NCBI GenBank assembly: GCA_003497625.1 | Contig: DNNO01000020.1 | Coordinates: 171,025-235,024, forward strand | Source of the DNA: Flavobacterium sp. | GTDB taxonomy: Bacteria > Bacteroidota > Bacteroidia > Flavobacteriales > Flavobacteriaceae | Direction: 5' to 3' | Length of the DNA stretch: 64,000 nucleotides | Shown here: one piece after another, positions 1 through 7,040 of the stretch | Layout: each line of letters opens with the position of its first letter | How positions within the stretch are numbered: position 1 is the first letter of the stretch | Notes under the pieces: model-generated | Database searches by the model: none | Told to the model about the DNA's origin: nothing | What the model saw: the letters and a program-made list of their open reading frames with translations, nothing else | Translations under genes and position numbers: made by a program

Positions 1-286
1 CGTTAAACGAATTGTAAAATATAGAAGCGTCTTGAAATTTACCTCCTAATACATTCAGTTTATCTTCTTCGAATGATTTTCCGCTCCAAAACATCAGTCT
101 TATTCCTGTTTTTTGTTTGCTATACCCCACAATTGGATTTCCATCTAAAAACCAAACGGGATGTGCATGCCAAATTTTATTTTCGGCTTCGGGTAAATGC
201 AAGTTAAACTGTTCAGCGAGTAAATTACAAATTAATTTGTCTTCTGTTGATTGAGAATTGTTGTAAGCTTCCACATCTTGATTCAT
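1..286 (-). CDS. DUF1801 (YdhG-like) protein, 3' end cut off by window
   Basis: The reading frame starts at an ATG at 286 and stays open to the window edge, giving about 95 residues beginning MNQDVEAYNNS. The segment around 'IWHAHPVWFLDGNPIVGYS' followed by 'GIRLMFWSGKSF' looks like the DUF1801/YdhG fold, in which a pocket-lining W/H stretch precedes a beta strand. The biochemical role of this family is not settled. No signal peptide is seen, so it is probably cytoplasmic. A hairpin terminator lies just upstream at 316-343, so it is transcribed separately from the broken gene before it. Family assignment is by eye from a partial protein. Confidence 0.6.
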   Translation of the reverse strand, partial: MNQDVEAYNNSQSTEDKLICNLLAEQFNLHLPEAENKIWHAHPVWFLDGNPIVGYSKQKTGIRLMFWSGKSFEEDKLNVLGGKFQDASIFYNSFN

Positions 287-315
287 AGAGAAAATGTTTA
301 AATCAAATTTAATGA

Positions 316-343
316 AAAACTCCGATAAAGTACCGGAGCTTTT
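316..343 (-). terminator. Rho-independent terminator after the frameshifted gene
   Basis: A CTCCG / CGGAG stem (320-324 and 334-338) with A/T tracts on both sides lies just past the stop at 345. On the minus strand it ends in a run of five T. Confidence 0.6.
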
Positions 344-344
344 G

Positions 345-1243
345 TTATTTTATAATGTCAATTGTTTTTCTAATTTCTGTAATATCAGGTTGTTGGTTTT
401 CACATTTTTGAATACTTTCGGTATGAATTTTTTCAATAAAACGATTATAATCTTTACAGTTTTTAAAAATATTGAATTCTTTGTTTTTGAAATCCCAAAT
501 AATTCCTTTTGTATGTGACATATCATTGGCTAAATAGTAACCAGCTGTTCCGCCAACGCCGCCATAAGCAAAACCTTGAGCCCATTTATTTACTAATTTA
601 GTTTCTAAATATAAATAATTTTCACCCCCATTTTTTACTCTAACAAAACTATTTGGAAAATCATTTGTTTGAGCGTTATCGTCCTTATTTCGATTATTTA
701 AAATTGCTTTTGTTTGAAAATAAAGATGTCCTTGATACGAAATGGCAAAGACTTTTTTAACTTTAGTATTTGAATTTTGATAATAAAAGAAACAATTATC
801 CTCAATAGATTCTAATAAATCTTTTTCGAATCCTACGAGTTCTCGAGCTTCAATTTTTGTTGTTTCATTTGGAATTTTCTTTATAAAATAGTCAACTGTA
901 AAGTATAAACCTTCAGGATAATTTGGCTTAAAAAAATTTCCAATATTGTTTTCTTGTTTAGGCTCTTCACTTTTTCTTTTTTGTTCTTCTTCGTAGAGAG
1001 CACTTTTATAAATTATATTTTTTTGATCATCTGTAATTAATTTTACTGCACTCGAGAAATAAAAAAAGATGATTTTGACTTTACATTAATAAATGAAATT
1101 TGATTATTTTCATGTTTTAAATTTGTAAACTCATATGTTTGATTTGTTGTTAGTGTAATAAATCCCTTTTTTGTAAAAGGAATTTCCTGTCCAAATACAA
1201 CAGAGCTAAAAAAAAGTAATAGGTAAATAATTTTCAATTTCAT
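345..1243 (-). pseudogene. Secreted protein gene of unknown function, interrupted by a single-base frameshift
   Basis: The ATG at 1243 starts a signal peptide (MKLKIIYLLLFFSSVVFGQ). The frame stops at 1043 after about 66 residues. A second frame continues at the same point and runs open to a stop at 345, encoding about 230 more residues ('FAYGGVGGTAGYYLAND' and 'FNIFKNCKDYNRFIEKI' are recognisable segments). The frames join in a run of seven A (1061-1067). One more A would give an uninterrupted protein of about 300 residues. This is a disrupted gene, a sequencing error, or a phase-variable homopolymer. It starts 6 bp after the tpiA stop, so it is the tail of a tpiA operon. An upstream TTG at 1249 is a less likely start. 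I do not recognise the family; the exported N-terminus suggests a periplasmic or surface protein. Confidence 0.75.
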
Positions 1244-1249
1244 AACCAA

Positions 1250-1999
1250 TTAAACCCCATTCACAATAGCTAAAAAGTCATCTGCTTTTAAAGCAGCACC
1301 ACCAATTAACCCTCCATCAACATCGGGTTTTGAAAAAATCTCTTTAGCGTTATCTGGTTTTACACTTCCTCCGTATAAAATGGTTAGGTTGTCTGCAATA
1401 TCAAATCCGTACACTTTTTCTACTAAAGTTCTGATGAATTTGTGCATTTCTTGCGCTTGTTCTGGAGAAGCTGTTTCGCCTGTTCCAATTGCCCATACGG
1501 GTTCGTAAGCTAATACAATATTTGCCCAATCTTTCTTTTCTAAATGAAACAAACCATCACGTAATTGGTATTCTACTATATTAAAATGATTGTCGTTTTG
1601 ACGGTCTTTCAATTCTTCACCAAAGCAGAAAATAACTCGTATTTCGTGTTTTAGAGCGGTATCCACTTTACTCGCCAACAAAGCATCCGTTTCATTAAAA
1701 TACGCACGTCTTTCGCTGTGACCTAAAATTACGGTGTTTACTCCGATATCAGTTAACATTCCGGCTGCAATTTCACCTGTAAAAGCGCCACCTTCTGCTT
1801 GGTGCATGTTTTGTGCTGTTACAGTAATTCCTTTTCCATTCGTAATTTCAACTGCTTTAGCTAAGTTTACAAAGGTAGGTGCTACAATAATTTCAGTTGA
1901 AGTATTTGGTTTTTTAGCTATAATTTCTTCGATTAATGCAATAGTTTCCTGTTGGTTTTTATGCATTTTCCAGTTTCCGGCAACGATATTTTTTCTCAT
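1250..1999 (-). CDS. tpiA: Triosephosphate isomerase
   Basis: This 249-residue enzyme interconverts dihydroxyacetone phosphate and glyceraldehyde 3-phosphate in glycolysis and gluconeogenesis. All catalytic signatures are present: N9 and K11 in 'GNWKMHKN', H94 in 'LGHSERR', E166 in 'AYEPVWAIGTG', and the phosphate-binding 'YGGSVKPDN' near residue 212. The length is normal for a TIM barrel. It is cytoplasmic and should act as a dimer. It is followed after 6 bp by a broken secreted-protein gene, and preceded (in its direction) by a TlpA-type thioredoxin with a gap of about 110 bp, so it probably has its own promoter. Confidence 0.97.
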   Translation of the reverse strand: MRKNIVAGNWKMHKNQQETIALIEEIIAKKPNTSTEIIVAPTFVNLAKAVEITNGKGITVTAQNMHQAEGGAFTGEIAAGMLTDIGVNTVILGHSERRAYFNETDALLASKVDTALKHEIRVIFCFGEELKDRQNDNHFNIVEYQLRDGLFHLEKKDWANIVLAYEPVWAIGTGETASPEQAQEMHKFIRTLVEKVYGFDIADNLTILYGGSVKPDNAKEIFSKPDVDGGLIGGAALKADDFLAIVNGV

Positions 2000-2022
2000 T
2001 GAAATTTCATTTTTATTAATTT

Positions 2023-2030
2023 CAAAAGTA
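2023..2030 (-). promoter_or_regulatory. tpiA: Possible -7 element of the tpiA promoter
   Basis: On the minus strand the octamer TACTTTTG matches the Bacteroidota -7 consensus TAnnTTTG, 23 bp before the tpiA ATG. No good -33 TTTG is seen at the right distance, so this is a weak call. Confidence 0.3.
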
Positions 2031-2110
2031 CTAATTTGTTTGTTTAATTAGTATTTTTTGGTCACCTCTTTGTAATAAATTTACGCAAAGGTTTGCGAAG
2101 ATTCGACGAT

Positions 2111-2611
2111 TTATTTAACCTTGTTTAATACCTCTTTTATTTTGTCAAAATCTTTTTCTATGGCTCTGTATAAAACAATTTTACCGGTTTTGTCTACAAT
2201 TAAATATCTTGGAATCCAATCTACATCTAATGATTTTCCGAATGTTCCTTTCATGTTATCACCTATGAAATAATTTTCACCTTCTACTTCATATTTTTCG
2301 ATTCCTTGAATCCATTTTTCAGATGTTTTGTCAAATGATAAGTTTACAAAAACAACGTCTTTACCATAAGTTTGGTTTAATTTTTTTACTTCTGGCATTG
2401 CTTTGATACAATCCGAACACCATGAAGCCCAAAGTTCTATAAATATAGTCTTTCCTTCATGTTTTTTTACTATTTCTTGAAATGAAATTGGTTTATCTTC
2501 AGTTGTTTTTAAAACATAATTTAGACTTTCATTTTTAAAGGTAGTTTCTTCTTTTTGTGCACATCCTAAAGTGCTGATTAGCATGGTTGCTAAAACGAAT
2601 AATTTTTTCAT
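2111..2611 (-). CDS. TlpA/ResA-type thioredoxin-like lipoprotein
   Basis: A 166-residue protein with an SPII signal (lipobox 'STLGC', C17) and a thioredoxin fold. The redox motif is WCSDC (C65, C68) and the cis-proline is in 'WIPRYLIVD' (P134). It should be anchored on the periplasmic side of a membrane and reduce or oxidise exported cysteine proteins. Only 3 bp separate it from the upstream membrane protein at 2615-3688, which itself carries cysteine pairs, so the two likely form one envelope redox unit. The dipeptide in the CxxC (SD) is unlike the GP or EP of well-studied TlpA proteins, so its redox potential cannot be predicted. Confidence 0.85.
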   Translation of the reverse strand: MKKLFVLATMLISTLGCAQKEETTFKNESLNYVLKTTEDKPISFQEIVKKHEGKTIFIELWASWCSDCIKAMPEVKKLNQTYGKDVVFVNLSFDKTSEKWIQGIEKYEVEGENYFIGDNMKGTFGKSLDVDWIPRYLIVDKTGKIVLYRAIEKDFDKIKEVLNKVK

Positions 2612-2614
2612 AGC

Positions 2615-3688
2615 TTATTTTTTTAATTCCGAATATGGTTTTTTAATTAGTTTTTTGAATTCCGCTCCGTTGAATTTATTTTCGTTGATGCCATCGTAAT
2701 ATTTGAATTCGTTACCATTCCATAAATATTTTACACCTGGTGTATCTCTTCCCGAACCTAATTCGGTCCAAAATGGAATCACATCAATCATTTTATAAGG
2801 GAATTTCGTTCCAGCAAATTCAAAGAAGGTTGGGATTTTCTCTGGTTCTTCGTTCATGAAAATCACATAGACAGGAGGGAAGTTCTTGTCTTTTTTACGC
2901 ATTTCGTTCAGCTCTTTTGCGGTATCCATACAATGGTCGCAACCTGGAACAAAGTAGCACAGAATCTTTTTATCGGTATCAATACCAGGAAAATATTTCT
3001 CGTAACCCGATTTTACTTTTTTAGGAGCGTCTTCGGTTTTCTTTTCTTCCACTTTTTTAATGGTATCTTTTACAATTGTGACTGTTGGTTCTTCATTGGT
3101 TAATAAAGAAGTAGAATCTACTACAACACCCAAATTGTCTTGGATTTCAGAAGTTGACTCTTCAATAATTTCGGCAACAGGACGAATAGGTGCCAACATA
3201 AAAAGCGCTAAAACACAACCTAACCCAACTGATTTCAATAACCAAAAGTTTGATTTTCCATCAGCAGGAAGTAATTTGAATAACCAAACTAATAGTCCAA
3301 TGGCAATGATGTTTTTAATGATAGCTTCCACTGGCGTCATTGGAATTAAATCGCCAAAACAACCACAGTTTCCTGCATTTCCACTCACAAAAGTCGTATA
3401 ACTTAAATGAATCGTAAATACCGCTAATAACAAAATTGTAGCTGGAATCGTGATTTTTTTCAAGTAATCTTTTAATAAAATAGCAATTCCTAAAGCAAAT
3501 TCAATTCCAATCAAAATTCTTGAAAAATAAGGAGCAAATCCTTCTGAAAATCCTAATGGATACAATTGCTTTACTTCAAAAGTAGAAATTGCAAAATAGG
3601 GCGAAGGATATAGTTTTGCTACAGCTGAAAGTATAAATAAAGCTGAAATGATAAGGCGTAAAATCCAAGAAATGGTTTCTTTCTTCAT
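2615..3688 (-). CDS. BT_3928-type DoxX/MauE membrane protein with C-terminal thioredoxin-like domain
   Basis: About 357 residues. The N-terminal half has four membrane segments in the DoxX/MauE pattern, with 'GNCGCFGD' (C108, C110) between helices as in redox-associated MauE-like proteins. A fifth hydrophobic stretch (about 153-170) leads to a charged linker and a soluble domain with 'CYFVPGCDHC' (C250, C253), a thioredoxin-like CxxC. This suggests electron transfer across the inner membrane to the TlpA lipoprotein encoded 3 bp downstream; that partnership is inference. The ATG at 3688 is preferred to an in-frame TTG two codons earlier. The gene order tpiA, TlpA, this gene, DUF1599, folP is one I recall from other Flavobacteriaceae. 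Confidence 0.8.
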   Translation of the reverse strand: MKKETISWILRLIISALFILSAVAKLYPSPYFAISTFEVKQLYPLGFSEGFAPYFSRILIGIEFALGIAILLKDYLKKITIPATILLLAVFTIHLSYTTFVSGNAGNCGCFGDLIPMTPVEAIIKNIIAIGLLVWLFKLLPADGKSNFWLLKSVGLGCVLALFMLAPIRPVAEIIEESTSEIQDNLGVVVDSTSLLTNEEPTVTIVKDTIKKVEEKKTEDAPKKVKSGYEKYFPGIDTDKKILCYFVPGCDHCMDTAKELNEMRKKDKNFPPVYVIFMNEEPEKIPTFFEFAGTKFPYKMIDVIPFWTELGSGRDTPGVKYLWNGNEFKYYDGINENKFNGAEFKKLIKKPYSELKK

Positions 3689-3749
3689 ATTCAATTTTTA
3701 ATTTTGATAAAAATACAACATTCAAAAAAAGGAAGCTGTTAACGACTTG

Positions 3750-4289
3750 TTATTTATTTTCCATTAAAATTAAGGCGAAAACCGAATAGTTAATCATATC
3801 TTGATAATTAGCGTCAATTCCTTCCGAAACTAAAGTTTTTCCTTTGTTGTCTTCAATTTGCTTTACGCGAAGTAATTTTTGAATGATTAAATCGGTTAAA
3901 GAACTGATTCGCATATCGCGCCAAGCTTCGCCATAATCATGGTTTTTGTTTTCCATTAAGGCTTTCGTTTCTGCTATTTTTTCATCGTACAATTTCACTG
4001 CTTCATCTGCTGAGATATCAGGTTGATTGGCAACTCCTTTTTCCATTTGAATCAAAGCCATCGCACAATAATTGATAATTCCGATGAATTCTGATGCTTC
4101 ACCTTCGTCCACTTTACGCACTTCGTTTTCTTGTAGACTACGAATTCTTTGTGCTTTAATGAAAATTTGATCTGTTAAGGATGGCAAACGTAAAATACGC
4201 CATGCGGTGCCGTAATCATGTGCTTTTTTGGAAAATAAATCGCGACAAATCGCTATAACTTTATCATATTGTTGAGAAGTATTCGACAT
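3750..4289 (-). CDS. DUF1599 (Nmad1-like) protein with two repeats
   Basis: The 179-residue protein is an internal duplication. 'AHDYGTAWRILRLPSLTD' near residue 23 and 'NHDYGEAWRDMRISSLTD' near residue 115 are the same block, each followed by a basic helix and a 'INYxxxALIxME' ending. This matches DUF1599, also listed as a nucleotide-modification-associated domain; its reaction is not known to me. It has no signal peptide. It is divergent from folP across an 89-bp gap that contains heptamer repeats. A link to nucleotide or folate metabolism is suggested only by position. Confidence 0.75.
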   Translation of the reverse strand: MSNTSQQYDKVIAICRDLFSKKAHDYGTAWRILRLPSLTDQIFIKAQRIRSLQENEVRKVDEGEASEFIGIINYCAMALIQMEKGVANQPDISADEAVKLYDEKIAETKALMENKNHDYGEAWRDMRISSLTDLIIQKLLRVKQIEDNKGKTLVSEGIDANYQDMINYSVFALILMENK

Positions 4290-4298
4290 TATTTGCTG

Positions 4299-4306
4299 TA
4301 TATTTG
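4299..4306 (+). promoter_or_regulatory. folP: Possible -7 element of the folP promoter
   Basis: TATATTTG matches the TAnnTTTG consensus, with a TTG 24 bp upstream (4272-4274), a slightly long spacer. The distance to the folP ATG is 72 bp, so the leader would contain the heptamer repeats. Confidence 0.35.
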
Positions 4307-4335
4307 TGTGAGAATTTTCAAAAGTAATGAATTAA

Positions 4336-4370
4336 GTCAAAAGGGAAAAGTCAAAAGGGAAAAGAAATCA
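4336..4370 (+). repeat. Purine-rich heptamer tandem repeat upstream of folP
   Basis: The 7-bp units GTCAAAA and GGGAAAA alternate twice, followed by a degenerate GAAATCA. The tract ends 8 bp before the folP start codon. It belongs to a set of 7-bp-period intergenic repeats also seen at 5940-5967, 6479-6510 and 25986-26037. Confidence 0.7.
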
Positions 4371-4378
4371 AAATTAAG

Positions 4379-5200
4379 ATGAATATCAATTGCAACGGAA
4401 ATTTAATCGATTTGTCAACTCCAAAAGTAATGGGGATTTTGAATGTGACGCCCAATTCGTTTTACGATGGAGGAAAGCACAAAGAAATCAATTCGATTAT
4501 TCATCAGGTAGATAAAATGCTGTCTGAAGGGGCTGATTTTATTGATATTGGTGCGTATTCGAGTAAACCAAGTGCCGAGTTTGTTTCGGAAGAAGAAGAA
4601 ATAAAGCGTTTGGTTCACATTATTAAAGAATTGGTTGAAACATTTCCTACTATTATTTTGTCCGTAGACACGTTTAGAGCTAATGTTGCGAGAGCTTCAG
4701 TGGAAAATGGTGTTGCGATGGTAAATGACATTTCAGCAGGTTTGTTAGATGATAAAATGTTGGAAACCGTTGCCGATTTAAAAGTGCCGTACATTATGAT
4801 GCACATGCGAGGTAATCCGCAAACCATGCAAAGTTTGACAGATTATAACGATATTGTAAAAGAAATGATATTCTATTTTTCAGAGCGCATTCAAAAGGTG
4901 AGAAGTTTTGGAATTTCGGATATTGTGATTGACCCTGGATTTGGTTTTGCAAAAACATTGGAACAGAATTACGAAGTTTTGCATAAAATGGAATTGTTTT
5001 CGATGTTAGAATTGCCATTATTAGTCGGAATTTCAAGAAAATCAATGATTTATAAAGTGTTGGAAAATTCACCACAAGAAGCTTTGAACAGAACTTCTGT
5101 GTTGAATACAATCGCGTTGCAAAAAGGAGCTAAAATTCTCCGAGTGCATGACGTAAAAGAAGCCGTAGAATGTATAAAATTAGTCAGTAAATTAAAATAA
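4379..5200 (+). CDS. folP: Dihydropteroate synthase
   Basis: A 273-residue TIM-barrel enzyme that condenses 6-hydroxymethyl-7,8-dihydropterin pyrophosphate with p-aminobenzoate in folate synthesis; it is the sulfonamide target. Signatures are 'MGILNVTPNSFYDGG' (18-32), 'DIGAYSSKPSA' near 56, 'MHMRGNPQTMQ' near 140, 'DPGFGFAKT' near 187, 'GISRKSM' near 218 and 'RVHDVKEA' near the end. Length is normal. The pabB gene, which makes the p-aminobenzoate precursor, is elsewhere in this window (36307-37596). A lipoprotein gene follows after 3 bp, so they are probably co-transcribed. Confidence 0.96.
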   Translation: MNINCNGNLIDLSTPKVMGILNVTPNSFYDGGKHKEINSIIHQVDKMLSEGADFIDIGAYSSKPSAEFVSEEEEIKRLVHIIKELVETFPTIILSVDTFRANVARASVENGVAMVNDISAGLLDDKMLETVADLKVPYIMMHMRGNPQTMQSLTDYNDIVKEMIFYFSERIQKVRSFGISDIVIDPGFGFAKTLEQNYEVLHKMELFSMLELPLLVGISRKSMIYKVLENSPQEALNRTSVLNTIALQKGAKILRVHDVKEAVECIKLVSKLK

Positions 5201-5203
5201 AGA

Positions 5204-5941
5204 ATGAAAAAATTAGTTGCTATTGTTGCCTTGATGGGTTTGTTTTCTTGTAATAACGAAGAAGTTTTATTACCACAAGAAAGTGTTTCGGTTATGAAAG
5301 AGATGACCGATCATTCACCCATTTATCTATTTTTTAAAACCGAAGAAAATCAAGATGATAAAGAAAAATTAGACACAATTGTGGAAGTGAATCGCAAGAA
5401 CTCGATTTCTTCAACTAATTGGGTTTTCAATATCGACAAGCGTTTGCCGTTGAAATTAGTCATTCCTGAAGTGATGGAATTACAAGATAAAAAGAAAAGT
5501 AGTTCGCACTCGAAAGCTGGAACAATGAATGTTTTTACCTATTCGGATAGTGTGGCTAAAAATTTAGCGTTTTTTCCTTTTACGGATGTAGAGTTCAAGT
5601 ATAGCAAGCATTTTTCTAAGTTTTTTATTAAAAAACACGCTGAACATTATAGAAACTTCCACAATTTCACGGTAAATTTCAATAAAGACAACAACATTAC
5701 CATTGACGGAAATGATGTGTCAAGAGAAGAATTTATCAACTTCATCAAAGAATTTGCTGATTTTACAAGTGATGGAAAAATCACCATGTTGCATTTGAAT
5801 TTTGATAATCGCTTAACGTATGACCAATACATTCAAAATAAAATATTGGCATGGAAAGCAACAAATGCTGAAATTCAATTGTCTTCTTTTGAGTTCGTGT
5901 ACGATGAAAAGAAATTGCCTGAATGTGGGTGTAAACTTTAA
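5204..5941 (+). CDS. Hypothetical lipoprotein
   Basis: A 245-residue protein with an SPII signal (MKKLVAIVALMGLFSC, lipid-modified C16) that places it on a membrane surface. The mature part is hydrophilic and ends in 'CGCKL'. I see no known domain. It starts 3 bp after folP, and no promoter is visible between them, so it is probably in the folP transcript although nothing suggests a folate role. Confidence 0.75.
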   Translation: MKKLVAIVALMGLFSCNNEEVLLPQESVSVMKEMTDHSPIYLFFKTEENQDDKEKLDTIVEVNRKNSISSTNWVFNIDKRLPLKLVIPEVMELQDKKKSSSHSKAGTMNVFTYSDSVAKNLAFFPFTDVEFKYSKHFSKFFIKKHAEHYRNFHNFTVNFNKDNNITIDGNDVSREEFINFIKEFADFTSDGKITMLHLNFDNRLTYDQYIQNKILAWKATNAEIQLSSFEFVYDEKKLPECGCKL

Positions 5942-5967
5942 GTTGGGAGTAGGAAGTAGAAAGTTTT
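5940..5967 (+). repeat. Heptamer tandem repeat after the lipoprotein gene
   Basis: Units AAGTTGG, GAGTAGG, AAGTAGA and AAGTTTT follow each other with a 7-bp period. The tract begins within the lipoprotein stop codon and ends 20 bp before the next ATG. Confidence 0.6.
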
Positions 5968-5987
5968 TAAACAATATAATTGGTTTT

Positions 5988-6476
5988 ATGAAGTACATTC
6001 TTCTCTTAGTTTTATTATCAAATTTGAATGCAATTGCTCAAGAAAATTCAGGTATAATTTTATTTGAGAATAACATCAAGTTACATTGGACAATAAAAAC
6101 TTTTAACGCAAAGGAACATCAAATTAAAATTTGTAAAAACGATTCTGGAGTTCAATATATTTGTGCAATTGATAATGCTATTTGGTATGGTTCAGATATT
6201 CCCGTTGATAAACCTAAAAATCAATTGACCAATTTGGTTTTAGAAATTGGAAAAAATAAGATTATTTTGGATGTCTCATCAATGTTTAATCCAAATTTCA
6301 GTAGCGAATTATCAAAACATCAATTTAAAATAGTAAAAGAAGGAAATCAATATGTTTTATTCGGTTTCTTTTCTGATGGTGCGGGAACTTATACAGCACA
6401 TTGGAGAATTATTGATACTATTTCGATAAGAGAAGTTATATCCAACTCAGAAGAATATTTTTCTTGGCAAAACTAA
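5988..6476 (+). CDS. Small exported protein of unknown function
   Basis: The ATG at 5988 gives a clean signal peptide (MKYILLLVLLSNLNAIAQ) and a 162-residue protein; the frame is open further upstream but overlaps the preceding gene and lacks a signal there. The mature protein is mixed beta-like sequence with two cysteines. No family is recognised. It is in line with folP and the lipoprotein gene, separated by heptamer repeats, and converges on rlmH. Confidence 0.65.
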   Translation: MKYILLLVLLSNLNAIAQENSGIILFENNIKLHWTIKTFNAKEHQIKICKNDSGVQYICAIDNAIWYGSDIPVDKPKNQLTNLVLEIGKNKIILDVSSMFNPNFSSELSKHQFKIVKEGNQYVLFGFFSDGAGTYTAHWRIIDTISIREVISNSEEYFSWQN

Positions 6477-6478
6477 TT

Positions 6479-6510
6479 CCTTTTACCCTTTACCTTTATC
6501 CTTTTACCTT
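6479..6510 (-). repeat. Heptamer tandem repeat between converging genes
   Basis: Read on the minus strand, the tract is GGTAAAA, GGATAAA, GGTAAAG, GGTAAAA: four units of 7 bp. It fills most of the 38-bp gap between the exported-protein gene and rlmH. Confidence 0.7.
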
Positions 6511-6514
6511 ATCA

Positions 6515-6988
6515 TTACTGATGATGATAAGGCTCATTCCTCAAAATCGTAAATCCTCTGTAAATTTGTTCAATTACAAATAACCGTACCATTTGGTGAG
6601 AAAAAGTCATTTCGGATAAGGAAACTTTACCTTGAGCTTTTTGGTAAACGGTTTCACTAAATCCATACGGACCACCAATTACGAATACTAAGGTTTTAGT
6701 TCCAGCATTCATTTTCTTTTGTAAAAAGTCAGAGAAACCAACACTGCTGAATGTTTTTCCGTTTTCGTCCAATAAAATTAAATGGTCGGTTGGTGTTATT
6801 TTGGATAAAATTAATTCGCCTTCTTTTTCTTTTTGTTGGGCTTCCGATAAGTTCTTTACGTTTTTGATGTCGGGAATAATTTCCAAATCAAATTTTACGT
6901 AAAATGACAAACGCTTAGTGTAATCATCAATTAAGGTTTGTAACGATTTATTGTCGGTTTTCCCAATAGTTAAAAGACGAATGTTCAT
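6515..6988 (-). CDS. rlmH: 23S rRNA pseudouridine-1915 N3-methyltransferase
   Basis: A 157-residue SPOUT-class methyltransferase that modifies helix 69 of 23S rRNA in assembled ribosomes. The knotted SAM-binding region is visible as 'VFVIGGPYGFSE' and 'LSEMTFSHQMVRLFVIEQIYR', and the C-terminus 'NEPYHHQ' fits the family. The ATG at 6988 yields the standard N-terminus MNIRLLTIGKT; a longer upstream frame overlaps the neighbouring gene and is not used. It is downstream of a terminator (7009-7037), so it has its own promoter in the short gap or depends on read-through. Confidence 0.95.
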   Translation of the reverse strand: MNIRLLTIGKTDNKSLQTLIDDYTKRLSFYVKFDLEIIPDIKNVKNLSEAQQKEKEGELILSKITPTDHLILLDENGKTFSSVGFSDFLQKKMNAGTKTLVFVIGGPYGFSETVYQKAQGKVSLSEMTFSHQMVRLFVIEQIYRGFTILRNEPYHHQ

Positions 6989-7008
6989 AGGATTTGTGTT
7001 GTGAAACG

Positions 7009-7037
7009 AAAAATCACTCTTTTGGGAGTGATTTTCG
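7009..7037 (-). terminator. Hairpin terminator after the 494-residue gene
   Basis: Stem AAAATCACTC / GAGTGATTTT with a 6-base loop, followed on the minus strand by T residues. It is 4 bp past the stop codon. Confidence 0.75.
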
Positions 7038-7040
7038 ATA

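Noticed and set aside
1043..1243. Programmed ribosomal frameshift in the secreted-protein gene
   Set aside because: A homopolymer is present but no stimulatory structure or slippery heptamer arrangement is evident, so a mutation or sequencing error is more likely.
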